Source of the DNA: JAQUTK01 sp963677415
GTDB taxonomy: Bacteria; Bacteroidota; Bacteroidia; Bacteroidales; JAQUTK01
Length of the DNA stretch: 64,000 nt
Assembly (NCBI GenBank): GCA_963677415.2
Contig: CAXXFJ010000002.1
Span: 134,297 to 198,296, forward strand
Direction: 5' to 3'
Shown here: positions 38,408-47,430 of the stretch, piece by piece
How the letters are laid out: every line of letters starts with the position of its first letter
Numbering within the stretch: position 1 is the stretch's first letter
Translations under genes and position numbers: made by a program
The notes under the pieces: model-generated
Databases searched by the model: none
The model's input: the letters and a program-made list of their open reading frames with translations, nothing else
Told to the model about the DNA's origin: nothing

Positions 38408-40445
38408 TGATAGAAGGTAATACTGAATATTCTTTTGAATAACGGAGCATCTGTTCCGCATACCCTTCTGTGTAATCAAGCGATACATCCGTAATGGCAC
38501 CTTCTGCATTTTTAGTCACCATATAACGCGGATTGATAAATCCCTTATAGGGAGCAATATGCAATGGTACAAATCGATCCAGAATCTCTTTGTGCAAGAC
38601 AGGATCAACCTTCACGCCATAGTTTTCAACCAACAAACGTGCAGCCTGGTAGTCTCCTTCTGACTTGATCCGTTGGATCTCAGCCAGCAATGCACCAAAC
38701 TGATTATGAAGTTCCTTGTAGTCATTGACAACAACATACGTCTTTCCATCTTTCACTTTCATCTCCACAGCATTGGACTTTGTAGCATGTTCATACACCC
38801 AACGAGCAATCAACTGACGGTTGCGCATGTGAGACTCTTCGATGTTTTTACCAAGTTCCACACGTGTAAGCTGAGTCATCAGTCCGTTCATCATGTATTT
38901 GTAATACTCAGCCTGATAAGCTTCTTTGGTAGGAAGAAGTCCTAGCTCGACCAACTTCTCGTCTCCCAGATAATAAAGTGCAAATAAGTCCGCACGTGCC
39001 TCTTCAATAGTCGAACCGTAAGACTTCAAAGCATCGGGATCTACACCGGGAAGTAATTTACCGGAACCATGTCCCAGACATTCGTGCAAGTCCGTATGTA
39101 GATTATCTGCTATATGACCATACTCCTTGAGCATCTCAACCTCCTTATCACTCCATGCATATTCTTTCGTAAAACCACTTCCTGCTGCAGCCTTGTCATA
39201 CGCTTCAGTGATATTATCAATAGTAACAGACTTCGAGCCATGCATCTGACGAATCCAGTTGGCATTGGGAAGATTTATTCCGATGGGCGTAGCCGGGAAA
39301 CAATCACCACCCAGCATTGCCACGTTTATTACTTTTGCAGATACTCCTTTGACTTCTTCCTTCTTATATTGTTTGGCAACCGGAGAATGATCTTCAAACC
39401 ATTGTGCATTCTTACTGATAATCTCTGTACGCTTGGTTGCTTCCAGGTTCTTGAAATTCACAGTGCTCTCCCAGCTTGCCTTCATTCCAAGCGGATCGCC
39501 ATACGTCTCAGTAAAGCCATTGACAAAGTCAATGCGTGAATCCAAATCCTTCACCCAAAGAATGGCGTATTCATCAAACTGCTTCAAATCGCCTGAACGG
39601 TAATAAGCAATAAGAGACTCAATCACAGCTTTTTGTTTGCTATTCTCTGCTACCGTTGCAGCTTTCTCCAACCATCCGACAATCCGTTCGATAGCAGCTG
39701 AATACAGTCCGCCGACCCTCCAAACCTTCTCAGTCAGTTTGCCATTTTCCTTCACCAGGCGACTATTCAGTCCGTAAGAAACCGGAGTCTTATCGGTTGT
39801 ATCTTTCATCGCATTATAGAAGTCTTCTGCCTCTTGCTGTGTCACTCCCTGATAATAATTGCTGGCGGAAGTCAGTACCAGGTCATCGCCATCTTTTTGA
39901 TTCAGATGCTTGGGAGCCACTTTGGGATCAAAGATATAGGGAACGAGAGTCTCCAATAGCTGATCTACTGACTCTCCTGCTTGTAAAGGTAATAAAACAG
40001 GATCAGTAGATTTAACTGCATCACGAAAGAAAGCCTCCGAAAATGCAGGTTGAAACTTATCAGAGGCATAATGATGGTGAATCCCATTGCTGAACCAGAC
40101 TCTTTTCAGATACACTTCCATTGCTTTAAAGTCGGAAGATGCAGTATCCTTACAGGAAGTATAAACGGCCTCTAAAGTGCGACGGATGGTAAGGTTATAT
40201 TTCCCGTTCTGATCAAAAAGGATATCGCGACCCTCCAAAGCAGCCTCTGACAAGTAGTAGAGTAATGTTTTCTGTTGCAAGGTCAGTTCCTCGAAACCGG
40301 GAACCTGATATCTTAATATCTCAAGATCAGCAAATTGTTCAACTCTATAATTAAAAGGATCTGCTTGTGTGGCTTGGTTTTTCCCATCACCTGAACAAGC
40401 TGTCAGTACAGCTGCTGTCGATAATACTATCATTAATTTTTGCAT
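38400..40445 (-). CDS. Dipeptidyl peptidase III (M49), lipoprotein form
   Basis: The 681-residue zinc peptidase removes dipeptides from the N-terminus of short peptides. The metal site is HECLGH near residue 452 (the bacterial one-residue-shorter form of the eukaryotic HELLGH plus one) and EEARAD near 480. The N-terminus MQKLMIVLSTAAVLTAC is a lipoprotein signal with Cys at residue 17, placing the enzyme in the periplasm or on the outer membrane. It is co-transcribed with the AlkD-like gene. Its own promoter is at 40474-40504. Confidence 0.95.
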   Translation of the reverse strand: MQKLMIVLSTAAVLTACSGDGKNQATQADPFNYRVEQFADLEILRYQVPGFEELTLQQKTLLYYLSEAALEGRDILFDQNGKYNLTIRRTLEAVYTSCKDTASSDFKAMEVYLKRVWFSNGIHHHYASDKFQPAFSEAFFRDAVKSTDPVLLPLQAGESVDQLLETLVPYIFDPKVAPKHLNQKDGDDLVLTSASNYYQGVTQQEAEDFYNAMKDTTDKTPVSYGLNSRLVKENGKLTEKVWRVGGLYSAAIERIVGWLEKAATVAENSKQKAVIESLIAYYRSGDLKQFDEYAILWVKDLDSRIDFVNGFTETYGDPLGMKASWESTVNFKNLEATKRTEIISKNAQWFEDHSPVAKQYKKEEVKGVSAKVINVAMLGGDCFPATPIGINLPNANWIRQMHGSKSVTIDNITEAYDKAAAGSGFTKEYAWSDKEVEMLKEYGHIADNLHTDLHECLGHGSGKLLPGVDPDALKSYGSTIEEARADLFALYYLGDEKLVELGLLPTKEAYQAEYYKYMMNGLMTQLTRVELGKNIEESHMRNRQLIARWVYEHATKSNAVEMKVKDGKTYVVVNDYKELHNQFGALLAEIQRIKSEGDYQAARLLVENYGVKVDPVLHKEILDRFVPLHIAPYKGFINPRYMVTKNAEGAITDVSLDYTEGYAEQMLRYSKEYSVLPSINE

Positions 40446-40473
40446 AAAAGATTATTCATTGAATTTAGCATCG

Positions 40474-40504
40474 CAAATGTACGAAAATACAATGAACATT
40501 TCAA
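40474..40504 (-). promoter_or_regulatory. Promoter of the DPP III-AlkD transcript
   Basis: Minus-strand TTG (40504-40502) and TACATTTG (40481-40474) are 20 bases apart, with the start codon about 28 bases downstream at 40445. It lies in the 73-base gap after the ABC operon. Confidence 0.6.
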
Positions 40505-40518
40505 CCTTGCCTTTTGGT

Positions 40519-41637
40519 TCAGTTACTTTTCTTATAACTTTTTACTGCCCACAAGAGGAAGAAGACTGCAAAACCCGATAATGCCAATAGATTACCGGCA
40601 ATATCAGAGATACTACTACCTTTCAGGAATACCATACGCATAGCCTCAATGAGGTATCGAAGAGGATTGAAAGCTGTAATATTCTGTGCCCACTGTGGCA
40701 TGCTTCGAAATGGAGTAAATAATCCACTCATCATCATCAGTACAATCATAAAGAAAAAGATGACAAACATCGCCTGTTGCATAGTAGCAGAATAATTAGA
40801 GATGACGAGTCCGAAGCCTGACATTGCAAATACATAGATGATTGCTATCAGGAAAATAGTTGCAACATTTCCAACCGGAATCAACCCCCATACCAGAGAG
40901 GCCATGATCATAGCAATGGTAAATACAGAGAATCCCATGATCCAGTATGGTAAGAGTTTGGCAATAATAAAAGTGAACTTACTTACTGGTGTCACATTTA
41001 TCTGCTCGATAGTACCAGCTTCTTTTTCCGAGACAATGTTGAGCGCAGGAAGGAAACTACACAGCAGAGTGAGTAAGATCGTGATTAAAGCTGGAATCAT
41101 ATACGTCCGATAGCTCAAAGATGGATTAAATAAATAGCGTGGCACAACTCGAATGACAGGTAATGAAGAGGATGTTAAAACTGGAGCAAGTTCATTTTGC
41201 GTCTCGATGGCAAAATCATTCAGTAAGGATGCAATGTAAGTGCTTCCAATGCCCCCTTTTGCTCCATTGACAGAATTAATAGAAAGCAAAAGATCCCCCT
41301 TACCTTCCCTGGTTAATCTACGTTCAAAGCCATTTGGCAATTCAAGTATCATATCAGCAGTTCCCTTCTCAACCATCTTTAGCGCCTCTTTCGGCGAAGA
41401 GGTTACTTGTACCAGGTGGAAATATTCTGACGAACTGACTTTCTGTATCAATCTATTCGTAAGAGGTGATTGCTCATTGAGCACGAAAGCGATATTGATA
41501 TTCCTTACGTCCATAGTTGCAGCTAAAGGCATTATCAAAATGATCATGATAGGCATAAAGACAAGCGTTCTTGGCAAAAAAGGATTGCGAAAGAACTGCT
41601 TAAATTCTTTTTCCAACAGAAATTTCAATGTACTCAT
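40519..41637 (-). CDS. ABC-2 type exporter permease (second)
   Basis: The 372-residue permease has an N-terminal membrane span (FMPIMIILIMPLA), a large periplasmic domain and five C-terminal spans (about 170-365), the YhhJ/YbhR layout. EKEAGTIEQINVTPVSKF is the conserved cytoplasmic loop that contacts the ATPase. It overlaps the preceding permease by four bases (ATGA). The two permeases probably form a heterodimer. It is the last gene of the seven-gene export operon. Confidence 0.92.
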   Translation of the reverse strand: MSTLKFLLEKEFKQFFRNPFLPRTLVFMPIMIILIMPLAATMDVRNINIAFVLNEQSPLTNRLIQKVSSSEYFHLVQVTSSPKEALKMVEKGTADMILELPNGFERRLTREGKGDLLLSINSVNGAKGGIGSTYIASLLNDFAIETQNELAPVLTSSSLPVIRVVPRYLFNPSLSYRTYMIPALITILLTLLCSFLPALNIVSEKEAGTIEQINVTPVSKFTFIIAKLLPYWIMGFSVFTIAMIMASLVWGLIPVGNVATIFLIAIIYVFAMSGFGLVISNYSATMQQAMFVIFFFMIVLMMMSGLFTPFRSMPQWAQNITAFNPLRYLIEAMRMVFLKGSSISDIAGNLLALSGFAVFFLLWAVKSYKKSN

Positions 41638-42740
41638 TCTAATCTGTCTTTAAACAATTTGATACTAATAGTCAATAACACAAAAGCCATAAATAGTAGG
41701 ATCAATACTTCGTGATACACAGCACCAATCCCCAAACCTTCAATCATAACTTTCTTCACACATAAAATATACCATTTGGCAGGTATAATATTAGAAACGA
41801 ATTGCATAGGTAAAGGCATACTTTCAATCGTATAGATCATACCCGAAAGTAGTATCACCGGCAGCATTAACACCATACCTGACACAAGCATGGCTGCTAC
41901 CTGTGTATCAACAATCGTGGATATCAAGAGTCCAATAGAAAGTGCTACCACAATAAAAAGCATCGAGATTGTAACCAATAATCCAAGATTACCACTCATG
42001 GGAACACCCAACACATAGACGGAAAGCAATAAGATTGTAGTCAGATTGATACAAGATAGCACAAAGTAGGGTACCATCTTGGCAAAGACTATATACAATG
42101 GTTTGATCGGAGAGACCAGCAGAACTTCCATCGTACCTGTTTCTTTCTCTCTGACGATTGATATGGAAGTCATCATTGCACAGATCAGCATAAGTATTAA
42201 TCCCATCACACCCGGCACAAAGTTATAGGCACTTTTAGTCTGCGGATTATAGAGCATCTTGACATGAGGAATAATCTGAATCATCGTCTTGCCCGGAGTA
42301 ACTCTTTTTTGTTGGTAGGTATTGAGGATATTGGTCACATAACCGACTAATATCTTACACATATTAGGATCAGTACCATCCACTAATAGCTGTATCGAAG
42401 CAGTGCCGGTATGAAGCAGATTTTGTTCAAAGTTTTCCTCAAAGCTCAATACTATATCTGCTTTATTACCAAGAAATGCCCGATTAACCTCTTCGGCATT
42501 GTGAACATACATCACAAAGTCGAAATACTTATTGGCATCCAGTTCATGGATAATCTCAGTCGTTGCCTGGTCATTAGATGGATCAAGTACTGCCAAACGA
42601 ACATTCTGCACCTCTGTTGTTACTGCAAAGCCGAAGAGGATAATCATTACGACAGGCATTCCAAAAAGGATTAACATCGTCCGCTTATCCCTCAAGATAT
42701 GACGAAACTCCTTTTGAACAAAAGAAATAAACTGTTTCAT
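41634..42740 (-). CDS. ABC-2 type exporter permease (first)
   Basis: The 368-residue permease has the same topology as its partner: MKQFISFVQKEFRHILRDKRTMLILFGMPVVMIILFGF at the N-terminus, a periplasmic domain (about 45-170), then five spans with VREKETGTMEVLLVSPIKP as the coupling loop. It is related to YbhS/YhhJ exporters of drugs or other hydrophobic compounds. It begins five bases after the ATPase gene. Confidence 0.93.
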   Translation of the reverse strand: MKQFISFVQKEFRHILRDKRTMLILFGMPVVMIILFGFAVTTEVQNVRLAVLDPSNDQATTEIIHELDANKYFDFVMYVHNAEEVNRAFLGNKADIVLSFEENFEQNLLHTGTASIQLLVDGTDPNMCKILVGYVTNILNTYQQKRVTPGKTMIQIIPHVKMLYNPQTKSAYNFVPGVMGLILMLICAMMTSISIVREKETGTMEVLLVSPIKPLYIVFAKMVPYFVLSCINLTTILLLSVYVLGVPMSGNLGLLVTISMLFIVVALSIGLLISTIVDTQVAAMLVSGMVLMLPVILLSGMIYTIESMPLPMQFVSNIIPAKWYILCVKKVMIEGLGIGAVYHEVLILLFMAFVLLTISIKLFKDRLE

Positions 42741-42745
42741 TTGAT

Positions 42746-43486
42746 TTAATCCCCTCGTTTAGCTGTTTGCGCCAAGTGGTAAAAGACCTCTTGCATACTC
42801 TTCACTCCATATTGTTGCTTCAGTCTCTTTGGAGTATCAAGTGCCTCAATACGACCGTCCACCATAATAGATACCCGATGACAATATTCTGCCTCATCCA
42901 TATAGTGCGTAGTAACAAAAACAGTGATTCCCATATCCGATGCTTTATAAATCAACTCCCAGAACTGCCGACGCGTTATTGGATCCACACCACCTGTCGG
43001 TTCGTCCAAAAAGACGATCTTCGGCTCGTGAAAGATTGCCACAGAGAATGCCAACTTTTGTTTCCATCCAAGAGGCAAAGACTTCACCATCGTGTTTCGT
43101 TCATTCTCAAAATTCAACGTCTTTAACAGACTGTCAGTCTTTTCTTTAATTTCTTTTTCACTTAATCCATATATACCTCCGTACAGACGAATATTCTCCC
43201 ATACCTTCAAATCCTCATAGAGAGAAAACTTCTGACTCATATATCCGATGTTGCGCTTGACCATCTCCGATTGCTTCATGATATCATAACCTGCTACCGT
43301 TCCTTTTCCGGAAGTAGGGATACTCAGTCCGCAGAGCATACGCATTGCGGTTGTCTTTCCGGCACCATTTGCACCCAGAAATCCAAAGATCTCACCTTTC
43401 GTTACCTGAAAAGAGATCTTGTCCACAGCAGTAAAATTGCCGAAGCGTTTCGTAAGCAGGTCTGTCTCAATTACTATGTTATCCAT
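42746..43486 (-). CDS. ABC exporter ATP-binding protein (second)
   Basis: The protein has 246 residues. Walker A is GANGAGKTT (near 37-45), the signature motif appears in the degenerate form KSLPLGWKQKLAF, Walker B is IVFLDEPTGGVDP, and the H-loop His is in VFVTTHYMDEAEYCHR. The LSGGQ motif is altered (LPLGWKQ), while the sister ATPase has LSGGMKQ, so the pair may hydrolyse ATP asymmetrically. It is adjacent to both permeases. Confidence 0.93.
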   Translation of the reverse strand: MDNIVIETDLLTKRFGNFTAVDKISFQVTKGEIFGFLGANGAGKTTAMRMLCGLSIPTSGKGTVAGYDIMKQSEMVKRNIGYMSQKFSLYEDLKVWENIRLYGGIYGLSEKEIKEKTDSLLKTLNFENERNTMVKSLPLGWKQKLAFSVAIFHEPKIVFLDEPTGGVDPITRRQFWELIYKASDMGITVFVTTHYMDEAEYCHRVSIMVDGRIEALDTPKRLKQQYGVKSMQEVFYHLAQTAKRGD

Positions 43487-43488
43487 TC

Positions 43489-44394
43489 TTATTTAGCTAA
43501 TAGCATGTAACAATCTTCAATGGTAGCCTCTATCGGATAAACGTCAACATCCGTATGCCCTTTGTTTTCCAGAATACTTTTCAGAGTGGCCGGGAGCATT
43601 TGCTCATTACTTACAGTAATATGAAGCGTATCACCAAAGGAGAAGCAACTATTAATACCCTCTAAAGCCCGAAGTTCAGACAAGAGTGTGGACATTCTAT
43701 CGGCATGTACTGCCCAAAGTGTCTCATGATAGCTGTTGATTATCTCCTGTGGCGTTGCAATACTCATGAATTGTCCTTCCCGAATGAGACCAATCCGATC
43801 GCAAAGTACCGCTTCGTCCATATAAGGTGTGGAAACCACTATCGTGATTCCTTGTTTTTTCAATCTGCCCAACATTTCCCAGAAGTCTTTTCTTGAAACC
43901 GGATCTACTCCCGTTGTCGGTTCATCAAGGAAGAGTACAGAAGGTTTGTGAATCAAGGCACAGCTCAATGCCAGTTTCTGTTTCATTCCTCCCGACAACT
44001 TCCCAGCGCGACGTGTCTTGAATTTCTCTAAAGGTTGATAGATATCTTTTACCAGATTATAATTCTCCTCCACTGTAGTGCCAAAGAGTGTGGCAAAAAA
44101 GGATAAGTTCTCCTCCACAGTCATATCCTGATAGAGCGAAAAACGACCCGGCATATAACCTACCTGTTTGCGAATTTCCTTGTAATCAGTCACTACATCG
44201 AGCCCATTCACCGTTGCGGTCCCTTCTTTTGGTAACATCAGAGTGGTCAGGATCCGGAAGAGCGTAGTCTTCCCTGCCCCATCCGGACCAATTATTCCAA
44301 AGAGTTCACCGCTTCTTACAGAAAAGCTAACCTCTTTCAGAGCTTCAATGTTACCATAGCTCTTGGAAATAGTATGTACTGAAACGGCATCCAT
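43489..44394 (-). CDS. ABC exporter ATP-binding protein (first)
   Basis: The protein has about 301 residues. Walker A is GPDGAGKTTLF, with GYMPGRFSLYQDMTVEENL (Q-loop region lacking the standard Gln), signature LSGGMKQKLALS, Walker B VLFLDEPTTGVDP and STPYMDEAVLCDR where the usual H-loop His is replaced by Pro/Tyr. ATG 44394 overlaps the stop of the membrane-fusion gene in TGATG. A GTG one codon upstream is the alternative. The C-terminal 80 residues resemble the regulatory extension of YbhF/CcmA-type ATPases. Confidence 0.92.
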   Translation of the reverse strand: MDAVSVHTISKSYGNIEALKEVSFSVRSGELFGIIGPDGAGKTTLFRILTTLMLPKEGTATVNGLDVVTDYKEIRKQVGYMPGRFSLYQDMTVEENLSFFATLFGTTVEENYNLVKDIYQPLEKFKTRRAGKLSGGMKQKLALSCALIHKPSVLFLDEPTTGVDPVSRKDFWEMLGRLKKQGITIVVSTPYMDEAVLCDRIGLIREGQFMSIATPQEIINSYHETLWAVHADRMSTLLSELRALEGINSCFSFGDTLHITVSNEQMLPATLKSILENKGHTDVDVYPIEATIEDCYMLLAK

Positions 44395-45302
44395 CACTTA
44401 AATTTCACCTCTCCGTACATACCAATCTTAATCAGTCCATCATTCTTCACCCTTATCTTGATGGCATAGATCAGATTTTCACGTTCATCTTTCGTTTGAA
44501 TGGTCTTCGGTGTGAATTCTGCCTGACTGGATATCCAGTAGATAACACCTTCATTTTCCCTGTAAGCATCTTTACCTGAGTCCGTAAAAACCTTGACTTT
44601 CTGTCCCAAACGGATCTGAGTGAGTTGTGCATTCGATATATAAGCGCGGAGGGTCATCTCAGATAAATCGGCTATTTTAAACAGCGGTTTGCCCATATTT
44701 ACCAGTTCGTTAGGTTCCGTATATTTGACCAGCACTGTGCCATCGATCGGACTACTAATATGAGATCTCATAAGTTGATCATCCAACTGTTCAATCTGAA
44801 TAGCTACCGCCTCACTCTCATCGCTCAGACTTTGGTCACTGTTTTTTAATACAGAGAGTTGTGCTTCCTGCTGTTTTTCCAACACAGCAATGGAAGATCC
44901 GATATCATCCACCTGCTTCTGTGTAGCAGCATTATTCTTCACCAGTGTCTCAAAACGATTCAATTCCCGTTTCTGAGTACTAATCTGTTCACGTGTTGCT
45001 GCAATCTGTTTGGCAATGTCCGGTTTGCGACTAAGCACCGCTTGATAACTGGCTTGCAGTTGTTTCTTTTTCAAGTAGAGTTGTACGGTATCCACATACC
45101 CTATCTCTACTCCCGCCTTAAGCTCCCCACCTTCCTCCACGTCAAATCGCATCAGCTTGCCTGCAGTTTCTGAGGATATGATTACTTCTGTCGCTTCAAA
45201 TGTTCCCGTGGCATCCTGTTCAATTCCACCTTTACATGAAAAAAGAAGTAGCAATGAGAATGTCAATCCGGTCAAAAAGACTCTTTTCATAGTATTATGC
45301 AT
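44394..45302 (-). CDS. HlyD-family periplasmic adaptor (membrane-fusion) lipoprotein
   Basis: The protein has about 302 residues. The signal MKRVFLTGLTFSLLLLFSC ends in a lipobox Cys. It has paired lipoyl half-motifs (VIISSETAGKLMRFDVEEGGELKAG and SHISSPIDGTVLVKYTEPNELV), a coiled-coil hairpin between them (about 75-165) and a beta-barrel domain (LGQKVKVFTDSG). It would link the ABC permeases to the TolC-type channel. The ATG at 45302 overlaps the upstream stop (TAATG). ATG 45290 gives a shorter signal peptide and is equally possible. Confidence 0.92.
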   Translation of the reverse strand: MHNTMKRVFLTGLTFSLLLLFSCKGGIEQDATGTFEATEVIISSETAGKLMRFDVEEGGELKAGVEIGYVDTVQLYLKKKQLQASYQAVLSRKPDIAKQIAATREQISTQKRELNRFETLVKNNAATQKQVDDIGSSIAVLEKQQEAQLSVLKNSDQSLSDESEAVAIQIEQLDDQLMRSHISSPIDGTVLVKYTEPNELVNMGKPLFKIADLSEMTLRAYISNAQLTQIRLGQKVKVFTDSGKDAYRENEGVIYWISSQAEFTPKTIQTKDERENLIYAIKIRVKNDGLIKIGMYGEVKFK

Positions 45303-46597
45303 TAATTATTAGTCGTATTCTTTATATCATATCTTGTTTTCAGTAACTGGATCTCATGCAGAAACTTGCTCTGACGCGCCTGATCCTCCATCGTGATATC
45401 ACGCAACAAGTCAGTCACGCTCAGCGTTCCATTCTTTACTTTTACCTCGGATGAGGTACGGATATTTTCACGTAGCCGGATAATCTCGTCGTCGTCCACA
45501 ATCAGACTCTGAAGTTTCTTCTCTTCATTACTCTGCTGTGACAATTGCAAACCTGTATTGAAAAGAAAGATTTCTTTCTGGTTCTCCAATCTCAACCTAC
45601 CAGTCTGCAACAATAGTCGTTCATTCTTCCTTGTATAAAATCCATTGAGACTCCACGAGAAACGCATACCGGCAATATAGAAAGGTACAAATGCGTTCTT
45701 CAGCATATTCAGTCCCGGATTGCCATATCCACCCTGCACAAATGCACCTAATTTGGGGAGATTGCGCGCGTCAATTATCTCTTCCTGCACTTTCAACTGG
45801 TTTATACGGGCATCTATCAGTGACAATTCCGGACGATTAATGGACAAAAGGCCTTCTGTCATCTGAGGCTTCTGCAAATTATCTTCATCCAGTTTTTCTC
45901 CGACAAACACAGAAAGCATATTCAAATAGGCATCACAGGCTGATCTCAGTTCGGTCTGTCTTTGTGTAGTATTCAGTTGATTCACCTTCACCGCATCCAG
46001 ATCACTCTGATTGGCAATTCCACTCTGAACATACGAACTTACCCGATCATAGTTACGTTGTAACTCATCCTGAAGCAGTTTGTTCTGCTTCATTTGTTCT
46101 TTAAGCAACAAGATACCAAAATAAAGATTGTTGACCCGATCATTAATGGCATACAAATCCACCTCAAGCTGCTTTTGATCAACTTCTGATGCAGCACGGG
46201 TAATTTTCTTCTGTTTGCTGATCTCTCCACCATCGTATAGAACCTGACTCACTTCCAGGATTGCCTGATACTGATCTTTGTTCATTTCTTCAATGTTAAC
46301 CAGGGGCACTTTTATAGGAATCCCTGTTACATCCGACTGATACGTAGCTTTAGCGGAAAGAGAAATACGTGGCAACCATCCACTGGAAACATTGGAAAGA
46401 GAATAGCTCTCCGATAACCCAATCAGTTCGTGTTGCTTGATCAATGGGTAATTCTCTTTCGCTCTTTGCTGGCAATCTTCAATTGTCAATTGTCCAAAAG
46501 CTGATGTCGTACCAGTGATTCCAATAATCAAAAGCCATAGGATTCTCATGTTTCCCATCCTCATTTTCATTCTATTCATTGTTTTATTAGCATACAT
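45302..46597 (-). CDS. TolC-family outer-membrane efflux protein
   Basis: The protein has about 431 residues, with a signal peptide (RILWLLIIGITGTTSAFGQ) and two OEP repeats rich in long helices. LTIEDCQQRAKENYPLIKQHEL, YDGGEISKQKKITRAASEVDQKQLEVDLYAI and a second set around QLNTTQRQTELRSACDAYLNML fit the TolC coiled tunnel. It is the outer-membrane channel of the tripartite exporter. Several in-frame ATGs precede the signal peptide (from 46597), so the exact start is open. It lies 21 bases after the regulator gene. Confidence 0.9.
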   Translation of the reverse strand: MYANKTMNRMKMRMGNMRILWLLIIGITGTTSAFGQLTIEDCQQRAKENYPLIKQHELIGLSESYSLSNVSSGWLPRISLSAKATYQSDVTGIPIKVPLVNIEEMNKDQYQAILEVSQVLYDGGEISKQKKITRAASEVDQKQLEVDLYAINDRVNNLYFGILLLKEQMKQNKLLQDELQRNYDRVSSYVQSGIANQSDLDAVKVNQLNTTQRQTELRSACDAYLNMLSVFVGEKLDEDNLQKPQMTEGLLSINRPELSLIDARINQLKVQEEIIDARNLPKLGAFVQGGYGNPGLNMLKNAFVPFYIAGMRFSWSLNGFYTRKNERLLLQTGRLRLENQKEIFLFNTGLQLSQQSNEEKKLQSLIVDDDEIIRLRENIRTSSEVKVKNGTLSVTDLLRDITMEDQARQSKFLHEIQLLKTRYDIKNTTNN

Positions 46598-46618
46598 ACT
46601 TATATTTCATTTACCGAG

Positions 46619-47233
46619 TCAGATACGTAAACGACTTAATACCGTTTCAACATTCTCTGCTTTACGTTGCTTCAAAAACTCGGAATACTCTTTTCCCTCT
46701 ATTTCAACAATCTCACCAATAACTGGTTGCATCATAAAAACGACAACGTTCATAGATACAATATCATACATCAGATGCATTGGTTCGATTTCCCGGATTT
46801 CACCCTCTCTAATAGCATTAAAAACACCATTTTTCATTGTTTTGTATACAGCTTTGAAAACTGGCGCAATCAATGGTTTGCATTTTTCTAACCGTCGGGG
46901 ATTTTGTATTAATTCGTTGAAAACGAAATGAGGTAATTTGGGATTGGAAGCAATAAAATCAAAATGTGCTTCAATACCCCCTTTCACTCGATCCAAAAAC
47001 GAACAATCCTGACCGATAATCGTGAGCAATGAATCAGATAGTTCTTGTACCTTCTTCTCAAAAACCTTCTCAAACAAATTCTCTTTCGTTCGAAAATAGT
47101 AATGGAGCAATGCATGGTTCACTCCGGCACGTGCAGCTATCTCAGTTGTCTTGGTTAACCCAAATCCTTTATTGAGAAACTCTATCTCTGCTGCATCGAG
47201 TATGACTTGCTCTGTTTTCTGTTCCTCTTTCAT
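46619..47233 (-). CDS. TetR-family transcriptional regulator
   Basis: The 204-residue protein has an N-terminal TetR helix-turn-helix (about 10-55): ILDAAEIEFLNKGFGLTKTTEIAARAGVNHALLHYYFRTKENLFEKVF. The C-terminal helical domain would bind the inducer. ATG 47233 is chosen over an in-frame start at 47347, because the longer leader would run through the palindromic operator and the -7 box. It is the first gene of the export operon and likely represses it together with itself. Confidence 0.93.
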   Translation of the reverse strand: MKEEQKTEQVILDAAEIEFLNKGFGLTKTTEIAARAGVNHALLHYYFRTKENLFEKVFEKKVQELSDSLLTIIGQDCSFLDRVKGGIEAHFDFIASNPKLPHFVFNELIQNPRRLEKCKPLIAPVFKAVYKTMKNGVFNAIREGEIREIEPMHLMYDIVSMNVVVFMMQPVIGEIVEIEGKEYSEFLKQRKAENVETVLSRLRI

Positions 47234-47253
47234 TGTGTTATAATTATTACACG

Positions 47254-47291
47254 CCGTGTTTAACACGGTTGTTAAACACGGAGCAAATATA
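47254..47291 (-). promoter_or_regulatory. Palindromic TetR operator with overlapping promoter -7 box
   Basis: 47254-47281 holds perfect 12-bp arms (ccgtgtttaaca / tgttaaacacgg) around CGGT. Directly upstream on the minus strand is TATATTTG (47291-47284), a good -7 box, so the transcription start would fall inside the operator. This is the textbook arrangement for autorepression by the adjacent TetR gene. No well-spaced -33 TTG was seen. Confidence 0.8.
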
Positions 47292-47366
47292 ATAGAAGAA
47301 CAGATACAATGATGAAGAACAGACAAAAGATTAACATTATTTACCATCCTGATTCATCTATGCAGA

Positions 47367-47406
47367 AATAATAAAGGCTACCTTCTTCAAGGCAGCCTTT
47401 ATTATT
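47367..47406. terminator. Terminator after the acyl-CoA ligase gene
   Basis: Eighteen-base arms (aataataaaggctacctt / aaggcagcctttattatt) with one mismatch and a CTTC loop. A/T-rich ends make it usable on either strand. It follows the minus-strand ligase stop (47431) by about 25 bases. Confidence 0.85.
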
Positions 47407-47430
47407 GCATATGTAATTCTATCTTTTCAG

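Noticed and set aside
38408..38509. Longer start of the AlkD-like gene
   Set aside because: It would overlap DPP III by over 100 bases in another frame, and the added residues (KVPLRMYRLITQKG) look like shadow translation.
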